From contig CAXXWF010000001.1 of assembly GCA_963665865.2 (NCBI GenBank), forward strand, positions 1,116,001 through 1,180,000: a stretch of DNA of 64,000 nucleotides, read 5' to 3'. This document shows, piece after piece, positions 34,885-42,139 of the stretch. How positions within the stretch are numbered: the stretch's first letter is position 1; each line of letters begins with the position of its first letter. A program made the position numbers and the translations under genes. Source of the stretch: PHAA01 sp963665865. Lineage in GTDB: Bacteria; Bacillota; Syntrophomonadia; Syntrophomonadales; Syntrophomonadaceae. The notes below the pieces were generated by a model. That model did not search any database. It was not told where the DNA came from and saw only the letters and a program-made list of their open reading frames with translations.

Positions 34885-36732
34885 ATGGCTTCAAATTTTG
34901 CTTATAAAAATACTCGAGATTTTAAATTCATTTTGAAAGAATGGCTTCCCCTTGATAAGGTTCTAGCCTATCCTCGTTACAGCGAAAACTATGCCGTTGA
35001 CGATGTTGATATGATTCTGGATACGGTATTAAAAATGACTAAAGATATAGTCGAACCGACATCTGATGACGGGGAAATAAACCCTATTAAGTTCGAAAAT
35101 GGTCAAGTAATCATTTCCCCAACGGTACCCCCAGTATATAAAAAGCTGCAGTCGGAAGGCTGGGGATGCAGTAACAATGACACCAGTGAAGGGGCGGTTG
35201 TTCTGCCCCAGGTTATGATGTTTCCTTTATGGGAAATGTTCTCGGCCGCCAACCCAGCTTTTGTCCCCCCCTTCCTCTGTATGGCGCAGGGCTCTTCAAT
35301 GCTGGTGGATGCACTGGCTCCTGAAGATATCAAAAAGAAGTTTTTGCCTAAAATGTTTTCTGGTGATTATACCGGCACCATGTGCCTGACCGAGCCACAG
35401 GCCGGTTCTGATGTAGGTGAAATTGCCAGTAAGGCTTTTCCTACTGATGATCCCCGCATATTTAAGATTAAAGGGCAGAAAATATTTATAAGTAATGGTG
35501 ACAATAATTTTGCGGAGAATATCGTGCACATGTTCTTGGCCCGGGTGGATGGAGCATTGCCGGGCACCAAAGGGATTTCGCTGTTCCTGGTACCCAAGCA
35601 CTGGATTAATGATGACGGCAGTCAGGAATTCAATGATGTAGCTGCAACTGGTGTGGAAAAGAAGATGGGTATGCATGGCAATCCCACCGTTTCCTTGAGT
35701 TTTGGTGATAATAATGCGTGCCGGGGTTACCTGCTGGGTAGAAACCCGCTCGAAAATGAAGGCAAAGGCGATGGAATGTCCTTGATGTTCAAAATGATGA
35801 ACGAGGAACGTTTAGTATGTGGAATTCTCTCCGTAAGCGTGATAGCCAATTCCTACTATAATGCTAAGCAATATGCCACCGAAAGAATTCAGGGCACACC
35901 GTTCACCAACCCGAAAAAGGGCAGAGTACCTATTATTGAACACGAAGATATAAAAAGGTCACTGCTCAGACTAAAAGCGGTGGGCGAGGCTTGCCGGGCC
36001 ATGATTTATAAAGGTTATCTAAATATTGATATTAACCATTGGGATCCCAGTCCGGAGGAGAGAAAGAAAGCTGACGATGAACTGGGGATAATTATCCCTC
36101 TCGCCAAAGCTTATTGCAGTGAAATTTCCTGGGATGTTATAGGTACCGAGGCCATCCAGATATACGGTGGATATGGGTATATTGCTGATTATCCCTGTGA
36201 GAAAATGGCTCGCGACACCAAGATCAACACCCTGTATGAAGGTACTACCTATATCCAAGCCATGGATTTGGTAGGACGTAAATGGGGCATGGAAAAGGGA
36301 GCAGTTTTTGCCCGCTGGATGCAGGATAACAAAGACTTCTGTGAAGCCAACCAGAACGTGCCGGGATTCGAGCAAGAATTCGCGCAACTGAACAAGGCTA
36401 TCAATTCCTATGCAGAAATTCAGAAGACCATGGCTGGATTTGCTCAGAATAAAGAGAAGCTGGGACTGATCCCTACCTTTGCCAAACGTGTATTAATGGC
36501 GACTGCCGAGCTGCTGGGCGGCAAACTGCTGCTTGATCAGGCTTTGTTAGCTGACAGGAAGATTAAGGAGCTCGGAGAAGACCACTTCGATTACAAGTTC
36601 TATAAAGGCAAAATTTTATCTGCCCGGTATTACCTGCTCAATGAGGTGCCGCACGTGGCTAATTTGGCAGAAATAATCAAACTAGAGGATACTTCAGTTC
36701 TGGATATCGATGCCGATTGTTTCGATTATTAG
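34885..36732 (+). CDS. Acyl-CoA dehydrogenase, long form
   Basis: 615 residues, the large acyl-CoA dehydrogenase type (about 600 residues with an extra C-terminal helical domain, as in DmdC-like and AcdA-type enzymes). FAD-site motifs MCLTEPQAGSDVG and the catalytic base Glu452 in TLYEGTT are visible. It oxidises the alpha-beta bond of an acyl-CoA and hands electrons to ETF. ATG with GGAGG upstream, 54 bases after the CoA-transferase. It differs strongly from the second dehydrogenase in the operon, suggesting a different chain length or branching. Confidence 0.93.
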   Translation: MASNFAYKNTRDFKFILKEWLPLDKVLAYPRYSENYAVDDVDMILDTVLKMTKDIVEPTSDDGEINPIKFENGQVIISPTVPPVYKKLQSEGWGCSNNDTSEGAVVLPQVMMFPLWEMFSAANPAFVPPFLCMAQGSSMLVDALAPEDIKKKFLPKMFSGDYTGTMCLTEPQAGSDVGEIASKAFPTDDPRIFKIKGQKIFISNGDNNFAENIVHMFLARVDGALPGTKGISLFLVPKHWINDDGSQEFNDVAATGVEKKMGMHGNPTVSLSFGDNNACRGYLLGRNPLENEGKGDGMSLMFKMMNEERLVCGILSVSVIANSYYNAKQYATERIQGTPFTNPKKGRVPIIEHEDIKRSLLRLKAVGEACRAMIYKGYLNIDINHWDPSPEERKKADDELGIIIPLAKAYCSEISWDVIGTEAIQIYGGYGYIADYPCEKMARDTKINTLYEGTTYIQAMDLVGRKWGMEKGAVFARWMQDNKDFCEANQNVPGFEQEFAQLNKAINSYAEIQKTMAGFAQNKEKLGLIPTFAKRVLMATAELLGGKLLLDQALLADRKIKELGEDHFDYKFYKGKILSARYYLLNEVPHVANLAEIIKLEDTSVLDIDADCFDY

Positions 36733-36741
36733 AAACTGAAG

Positions 36742-36793
36742 GGGTCAGGTGATAAGGGGGATTTTATGAGCCATTCCTCTTATCATCCTGCCC
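36742..36793 (+). other. Intercistronic hairpin
   Basis: GGGTCAGGTGATAAGGGG pairs with CCTCTTATCATCCTGCCC with one bulge. No T-run follows, so it is more likely an mRNA stabiliser or processing site than a terminator. Confidence 0.6.
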
Positions 36794-36814
36794 ATTGAAA
36801 GGAGTGGAAACATT

Positions 36815-37954
36815 ATGGAGTTTGCGTTGAGCAAAGAGCAACTCCTGATTCAAAAGATGGCTCAGGAATTTAGCAGTAAATATCTTGAGCCGGTTGCTGA
36901 ACAGATAGATCGGGATAATTTGATTCCCGCTGAAATTATCAAAGGGCTGTCGGATCTGGACCTTTTTGGACTGCCGTTCAAAGAGGAATATGGAGGAGCT
37001 GATGCAGGTTATGACTGTTACGTTCTGGCCATGGAGCAGTTGGGTAAAGTGTCCAGCGGACCGGCTATTTCCATATCGGTCAATTGCCTGGGATTAGGTG
37101 CAATAGACAAGTTTGGCACGCCCGAACAAAAGACCAAGTATATGCCGAAAGCCTGCCGGGGCGAACATCTGGCTTCATTTGCCTTTACTGAACCGGGCAC
37201 CGGGTCCGACCCGAAACAGATTACCACCCGAGCCGTAAAAGAAGGCGACCATTATGTTATTAATGGAACTAAACGTTTCATCAGTAATGCTGATTATCCT
37301 GGACCAATGGTGGTTTTTGCCACGGACAATGAAAGCGGCAAGCCCACCGCCTATATAGTAGACAAATTCTGTGAAGGTTATTCGATATCCGAACCATGGC
37401 ATAAAATTGGCTATCGCGGCGGAAACCTCCTGGATGTATATTTCAAGGATGTCAAAGTACCTCTGGAAAACGTTCTGGGTAAAGTGGGCGGAGGCTTCCC
37501 GGTATTAACCTATGGCATTGCTTTTGGAAAAGTAGGTATTAGTTCAATTGCCCTGGGAGGAATCTTGGCAGCTTATGAGGCAGCCGTAAAGTATGCCAAA
37601 GAAAAGACTCATAGAGGTGAGCCGATAGCCAAATTCCAGGCTGTACAATTGAGAATTGCTGACCTGGCCATGAAATATGAAGCCTGCCGCTGGTTGACTT
37701 ATCGCCTGGGCTGGCTGGCTAATGATGCCAAAGATCCGATGCTATTTGCCAAAGAAGCAGCCGTGACCAAAACCTATGTATGTGAAACATTTGTGGAGGC
37801 GGCTAGAATCGCAATTGATGTACACGGTTCCTATGGGGTAATGAACGATTATCTGGTAACCCGACTGTACCGTGATGCAATCCTGGGTCCCCAGGTTGAG
37901 GGGGTCACTGATATGCAGAAAATGATTATAGCCGGGGTTGTCTTAAACGGATAA
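36815..37954 (+). CDS. Acyl-CoA dehydrogenase, short form (butyryl-CoA type)
   Basis: 379 residues, the standard size of short-chain acyl-CoA dehydrogenases. FTEPGTGSDPKQITTRA is the FAD/substrate region and Glu362 in GPQVEGVTDMQ sits at the catalytic-base position of butyryl-CoA dehydrogenases. It reduces ETF. AAAGGAG precedes the ATG. It lies between two hairpins (36742 and 38000) within the sigma-54 operon. The preferred chain length is inferred from the family only. Confidence 0.94.
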   Translation: MEFALSKEQLLIQKMAQEFSSKYLEPVAEQIDRDNLIPAEIIKGLSDLDLFGLPFKEEYGGADAGYDCYVLAMEQLGKVSSGPAISISVNCLGLGAIDKFGTPEQKTKYMPKACRGEHLASFAFTEPGTGSDPKQITTRAVKEGDHYVINGTKRFISNADYPGPMVVFATDNESGKPTAYIVDKFCEGYSISEPWHKIGYRGGNLLDVYFKDVKVPLENVLGKVGGGFPVLTYGIAFGKVGISSIALGGILAAYEAAVKYAKEKTHRGEPIAKFQAVQLRIADLAMKYEACRWLTYRLGWLANDAKDPMLFAKEAAVTKTYVCETFVEAARIAIDVHGSYGVMNDYLVTRLYRDAILGPQVEGVTDMQKMIIAGVVLNG

Positions 37955-37999
37955 GAGAAAATGACTCCCAGCTAAGTTCGGTCATAATGATCCTCGCAA

Positions 38000-38033
38000 G
38001 GAGGAGCAGGAGCCTAGGGCGTACTGCTCCTCC
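38000..38033 (+). other. Intercistronic hairpin
   Basis: Perfect 10-bp stem GGAGGAGCAG / CTGCTCCTCC, no T-run after it. Its 5' arm looks like a ribosome site, and no ORF starts there. It may set relative expression of upstream and downstream genes. Confidence 0.6.
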
Positions 38034-38070
38034 CAATTAATAGATTCTCAAAAGAAGTGAGGTGAGGTAA

Positions 38071-39369
38071 GTGGAAAGTCAAGCCAGTGAACAATTTGAC
38101 GCGTTAATCGTCGGTGGAGGATTAGCCGGTCTAGCTGCTGCTTACACCATGGCTTCGGAAGGCTTGGAAGTCTTGGTACTAGAGAGAGGCGACTATTGCG
38201 GAGCCAAAAATGTAACCGGCGGGCGTATGTATATCAATCCAATCAGGGATTTGTTTCCTGATTTATGGAACAAAGCGCCCTTTGAAAGGCATATAGCTCA
38301 TGAAGAAGTCTGTATTATCGATAAAAAACGTTCGATAACAGTGCGGTATGACGGCTCGGAACTTAATGAAGAACCTTATCAGAGCTATAGCATATTAAGA
38401 GGCAAATTCGATAAATGGCTGGGTAAACAAGCCGAGCGAAAAGGTGCTATGTTAGTGGGCAAGAGCCGGGTAGACGACCTTATCATAGAAAATGGGCAGG
38501 TCAAGGGAGTCGTGGCTGGAGGCGAGGAGCTTAGAGCCAATGTAGTGATAGCCTGTGATGGAGCCTTATCATTTACGGCTCAAAAGGCTGGCCTGCAAAA
38601 AACCACGCTATCTAAGAATTTTGCAGTGGGCTTCAAAGAAATAATCGAAATTGATCGTGACGTTCTTGAGAACCGATTTAATCTGGAAGGCAATGAAGGT
38701 GCAGCTCGGCTGTTCATGGGCGACGTAACCGCCGGTAAATTTGGGGGCGGCTTCCTCTATACCAACCAGGCCAGCCTAAGCCTGGGAATAGTGGTGGGAA
38801 TTGATGCTCTTTCACTTGAGCCAGAGATTAAGGCCCCGGAACTGATGGATAGCTTTAAACAACGGCCAGAAATAGCGAGGCTGATTAAAGGGGGGGAAAC
38901 TGTAGAATATTCAGCCCACGTAATACCGGAAGGCGGGCTCAAGGCCATGGGGCAGCTCTATGGGCATGGCATATTGGTAGCCGGTGATGCCGCAGGGTTT
39001 TCGATGAATATAGGCGTAACCGTGCGAGGCATGGAATACGCCCTGGCCAGTGGTTACTATGCCGCTCAGGCAGTAATCCAGGCTAAGGAGAACAATGATT
39101 TTACTAAAGCGGGTCTGTCTATATATGAGAAATTACTAAATGACAGTTTTGTACTAAAAGACTTTAAGAACTTTAAGGAATCGTTAGAAGTTCTGGAGTA
39201 CCCAAGACTGTTTACACACTATCCGGAACTGGCCGGAAATATCATGAAAGATCTATATGAAGTCCCGGCTGGGCCAAAGCCCAGACTGTATCCTACTATC
39301 AAGCAATACTTGAGTATGAGAGAGATATGGTCCATGGTGCAGGTCGGTAGGAGGATGATGAAGATATGA
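38071..39369 (+). CDS. fixC: FixC/ETF-quinone oxidoreductase-like flavoprotein
   Basis: 432 residues. The FAD fold starts with IVGGGLAGLAAA (residues 13-24) and a second FAD stretch GILVAGDAAGFSMNIGVTVRGM lies near residue 305. This is the FixC type, smaller than mitochondrial ETF-QO because the iron-sulfur domain is a separate protein (FixX) encoded next. It takes electrons from ETF and passes them to quinone, or takes part in FixABCX bifurcation. Start GTG behind GAGGTGAGG. Its TGA overlaps the fixX ATG. Confidence 0.93.
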   Translation: MESQASEQFDALIVGGGLAGLAAAYTMASEGLEVLVLERGDYCGAKNVTGGRMYINPIRDLFPDLWNKAPFERHIAHEEVCIIDKKRSITVRYDGSELNEEPYQSYSILRGKFDKWLGKQAERKGAMLVGKSRVDDLIIENGQVKGVVAGGEELRANVVIACDGALSFTAQKAGLQKTTLSKNFAVGFKEIIEIDRDVLENRFNLEGNEGAARLFMGDVTAGKFGGGFLYTNQASLSLGIVVGIDALSLEPEIKAPELMDSFKQRPEIARLIKGGETVEYSAHVIPEGGLKAMGQLYGHGILVAGDAAGFSMNIGVTVRGMEYALASGYYAAQAVIQAKENNDFTKAGLSIYEKLLNDSFVLKDFKNFKESLEVLEYPRLFTHYPELAGNIMKDLYEVPAGPKPRLYPTIKQYLSMREIWSMVQVGRRMMKI

Positions 39370-39650
39370 GCGAAGTAATGGGTTTAAAAGCCAAACTGGG
39401 ATTAGATGTATTTAAGGAAGATAGCGAATTTCATATAAAAATTAAAGAAGGTCAAGCCCAAGACATACGTTTGAAGAAAGCCATACTGGTTTGTCCAGCT
39501 GGTTTATATAGTGAAAAGGAAAATGGCGAAGTGGTGATCAGCGTTGATGGTTGTCTGGAATGCGGTACCTGCCTGTTAGCCTGCGGGGCAGAGGTCCTGG
39601 AATGGCATTATCCGAGCGGTGGATCAGGGGTGCAATTCAGGTTCGGTTAG
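39366..39650 (+). CDS. fixX: FixX-like ferredoxin
   Basis: 94 residues, starting inside the fixC stop (ATGA). CPAGLY and CLECGTCLLACG supply the ligands of one 4Fe-4S cluster, matching FixX, the iron-sulfur partner that completes the ETF-QO-like unit. Cytoplasmic. It shuttles electrons between FixC and the acceptor. The next gene is etfB, giving the order fixC-fixX-etfB-etfA. Confidence 0.92.
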   Translation: MSEVMGLKAKLGLDVFKEDSEFHIKIKEGQAQDIRLKKAILVCPAGLYSEKENGEVVISVDGCLECGTCLLACGAEVLEWHYPSGGSGVQFRFG

Positions 39651-39699
39651 AGACAACTATGGAGTGGAAACCATTTAGAGTGGAAGGAGTTTGAGAGGA

Positions 39700-40440
39700 A
39701 TGAACATTGTAGTTGCTATGAAACAAATTCCGGATTTGCAGCAAATTCGTATTAGAAATCGTAAGCCGGTACTGGATGATGTTGCCTTAACTTTCGGGAA
39801 TATAGATAAGAATGCACTGGAAGCGGGTGTACAGCTAAAAGAAGCCACGGGCAGTAATCTAATCGTAGTATCTGTTGGCAGCGAAGCTTTGGAGGATACT
39901 ATAAAAGAAGCCCTGGCTGCAGGTGCTGATGAGGCCTATATGGTTTTCAATGATGAGCTGGAAGAAATGGAAAGTTCACGCAGCGCCCGATTAATTGGCG
40001 AAGCTATTAAAAAGATGGACGATGTAGGGATTATACTCTTTGGTGAAGGCAGCGGGGATAACTATTCTGGACAAGTTGGCTCCAGGGTAGCTGAGATTCT
40101 TGGTTTACCCCAAGTAGGCTATGCCAAAAGTATAAATATCAACAGAAATAGCGCCACAGTAACCCGGTCGTTAGAGGACGGTGAAGAAGTTCTGGAAGCT
40201 GAGCTGCCCATAGTAGTAAGTGTAATGGCAGATATAAATGAACCGCGGATACCTTCAGTAAGCCAGATATTGAAAGCCGGGAGAAAACCGAAAGAAATAC
40301 TGGAATTAGATGTAAAGGGGAATAGCATGCTGGAAACGCTAAGTAATTTAGCGCCCGAGATGCAGCGCAAACAGATCGAAGTAGAGACAATTGAGAAGCT
40401 GTTAAAAGTTTTAGATAACGAAGGATTACTGAGGAGGTGA
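39700..40440 (+). CDS. etfB: Electron transfer flavoprotein beta subunit
   Basis: 246 residues. MNIVVAMKQIPD and the nucleotide region GEGSGDNYSGQVG are characteristic; AADEAYMV-type loops follow the FixA/EtfB pattern. With EtfA it carries FAD and a nucleotide. ATG 39700 is chosen by family start and an upstream AAGGAG/GAGAGG. The gene is separated from etfA by 4 bases. It may be the bifurcating FixA type, because FixC and FixX are beside it (inference). Confidence 0.94.
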   Translation: MNIVVAMKQIPDLQQIRIRNRKPVLDDVALTFGNIDKNALEAGVQLKEATGSNLIVVSVGSEALEDTIKEALAAGADEAYMVFNDELEEMESSRSARLIGEAIKKMDDVGIILFGEGSGDNYSGQVGSRVAEILGLPQVGYAKSININRNSATVTRSLEDGEEVLEAELPIVVSVMADINEPRIPSVSQILKAGRKPKEILELDVKGNSMLETLSNLAPEMQRKQIEVETIEKLLKVLDNEGLLRR

Positions 40441-40444
40441 AAAA

Positions 40445-41392
40445 ATGGCGGCAATATTAATATATAGCGATAAAACTAAACTGGCCCTGGAATTACTGAG
40501 TGCAGCAAGACTTATAGCAAAAAATAATGACTTAACAATTAAAGCAGTAAGCCTAAACAATGATGAACAGGCAGAAGAACTGGCAGCTAAAGGTGCAGAG
40601 ACCTATAAAATAATAAACCCCGAATTGAGTCTGTCAGATACGGCTGCAATGGCATCAGCTCTTTTCCAGGCAGCAGAAAAACTGGATGCCTCAACAGTGC
40701 TCTTGTCTTCCAATCGAAGAGGAAAAGAACTGGCCGGGAGACTGGCTCAAGTATTCAATGCCGGTTGTTTGCCTGATGTAAAAAGCATTACCATGGAGAA
40801 AGGCAATATTCATTGTGTAAGAAATGTTTTGGGCGGAGCAACCGTTGCTGTACAGCAAATAACTAGTGACAAGAAAGTAATAGCAATATCCCCGAAAGCC
40901 TTTACAACTTCCGACGACGAGCTTGGTGGAAGTATAAATGAACTTAAAGTGGATATTAATCCTTCGGGAATAAAACTTATTGAGACCCATGCCAAAGCCG
41001 GGGATAGTGTGGATATTGAAGCGGCGGAGATCCTGGTGGTTGTAGGACAGGGAGTGGAAAGCCAAGAAAATCTGCCTATTATTAGAGAAATCGCACATAA
41101 ACTGGGCGCAGAAGTAGCCTGCTCTAAACCGGTCGCAACCGATAAAAAGTGGTTCGGAGAAGAAAGAATAGTAGGTCTATCCGGCAAGATTTGCAAACCT
41201 GATCTAGCTATAATACTCGGAGTATCAGGGCAGGTACAGTTCACGGTAGGAATTCGTGATGCTAAAACCATTGTATCTATAAATAATGATGAAAAGGCCT
41301 ATATGAACCAAATATCAGATTATGTGCTGGTGGCTGATCTGAAAGAGGTACTCCCCGAGTTAGCTGGCAAAATATCTGAATATTACAAATAA
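40445..41392 (+). CDS. etfA: Electron transfer flavoprotein alpha subunit
   Basis: 315 residues. C-terminal FAD-binding domain: SKPVATDKKWFG, GLSGKICKPD, GVSGQVQFTVG and SINNDEKAYMNQ. Where human ETF has the FAD-contacting His (QH), this protein has Phe266, and the usual SR reads SK228, features I associate with a subgroup of clostridial EtfA. It is the last gene of the operon; a long palindrome 39 bases downstream could act as the end signal. AGGAGG precedes the ATG. Confidence 0.94.
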   Translation: MAAILIYSDKTKLALELLSAARLIAKNNDLTIKAVSLNNDEQAEELAAKGAETYKIINPELSLSDTAAMASALFQAAEKLDASTVLLSSNRRGKELAGRLAQVFNAGCLPDVKSITMEKGNIHCVRNVLGGATVAVQQITSDKKVIAISPKAFTTSDDELGGSINELKVDINPSGIKLIETHAKAGDSVDIEAAEILVVVGQGVESQENLPIIREIAHKLGAEVACSKPVATDKKWFGEERIVGLSGKICKPDLAIILGVSGQVQFTVGIRDAKTIVSINNDEKAYMNQISDYVLVADLKEVLPELAGKISEYYK

Positions 41393-41430
41393 TATGACAA
41401 AGGACTGGCAAACTGACACTTCCCTCAGTC

Positions 41431-41492
41431 ATGGGGACAGGTCCGCTGTCCCATTGACTTTGCCTCGGGTGGGACAGCGGACCTGTCCCCAT
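41431..41492. repeat. Dispersed 23-bp-arm palindrome
   Basis: Arms ATGGGGACAGGTCCGCTGTCC... (23 bases, exact inverted match) at 41431-41453 and 41470-41492 with a 16-base loop. Shares the arm core with copies at 41970 and 59829. Confidence 0.9.
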
Positions 41493-41509
41493 GTCCCGCT
41501 TACCCGCTT

Positions 41510-41953
41510 TTACTTGCCGGGAAAGCCCAGCAGGTTCAAACCGGTCAGGGCGTCCAGAGTTCGCCCTGCTCCGCTATCGATTAGTTCCAGAATGATGACC
41601 TCTACTACCAGATAGACCTGGGCATCTTTTCTTAGACAGCCGGTCCAGGTTTCGTTCCCGCGGCCCAGGGATGTATGGAGGCGAATGACTGGCTCGTCCT
41701 CATCTGAGAATATAGTGGCTATTCCTAAAATTTCCCGCCCATCCTGAAATGCCTTCCATACCGGATTGGGAGGGACCGAGGAGGTCTCCGGGCCTACTAC
41801 CAGCGAACCAGCCTCTAGGGCACCAATCATAAACATAATGCCCGCCTTAATCTCTTCCTTTTGCAGCAGCCCTTTGAGTTCCACCAGCAGATCGTCGCCA
41901 TGTTCAATTTTGGCTACAATGACCCGGCCAATTGATCCCTTCTGGTATTGCAT
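41510..41953 (-). CDS. PPC (DUF296) domain protein
   Basis: 147 residues from ATG 41953, preceded by AGGGAGG. GSIGRVIVAKIEHGDDLLVELKG and FMIGALEAGSLVVGP are the PPC/DUF296 core, found fused to AT-hook DNA-binding proteins in plants and alone in bacteria, where it forms trimers; function in bacteria is unclear. A longer in-frame reading to 42037 would run through a palindromic repeat and is rejected. Both ends are flanked by near-identical palindromes. Confidence 0.85.
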   Translation of the reverse strand: MQYQKGSIGRVIVAKIEHGDDLLVELKGLLQKEEIKAGIMFMIGALEAGSLVVGPETSSVPPNPVWKAFQDGREILGIATIFSDEDEPVIRLHTSLGRGNETWTGCLRKDAQVYLVVEVIILELIDSGAGRTLDALTGLNLLGFPGK

Positions 41954-41969
41954 AAAAGATTTCCTCCCT

Positions 41970-42029
41970 AGGGGACAGGTCCGCTGTCCCATTCGATATT
42001 GCCAGAGTGGGACAGCGGACCTGTCCCCT
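41970..42029. repeat. Dispersed 22-bp-arm palindrome
   Basis: Arms AGGGGACAGGTCCGCTGTCC... at 41970-41991 and 42008-42029, 16-base loop. Arm sequence equals the 41431 copy over 21 bases; the loops differ. It lies 16 bases upstream of the PPC gene start, on its promoter side. Confidence 0.9.
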
Positions 42030-42139
42030 TGTCCCACAAAAGGTATTCCGTGCCTACTGGCGAATTATTATACAATAAAGTTTAGCATTTACAATGTTAT
42101 TATACTATTAATAAACATTGCCAGAATCGGGGTATAACA

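Noticed and set aside
38000..38009. AGGAGGAGC as a ribosome site for a small ORF before fixC
   Set aside because: It is sequestered in a perfect hairpin and no start codon with a sensible frame follows.
41766..42137. Plus-strand open frame of 123 codons across the PPC gene and palindrome
   Set aside because: It is antisense to a recognised domain and runs through a repeat arm.
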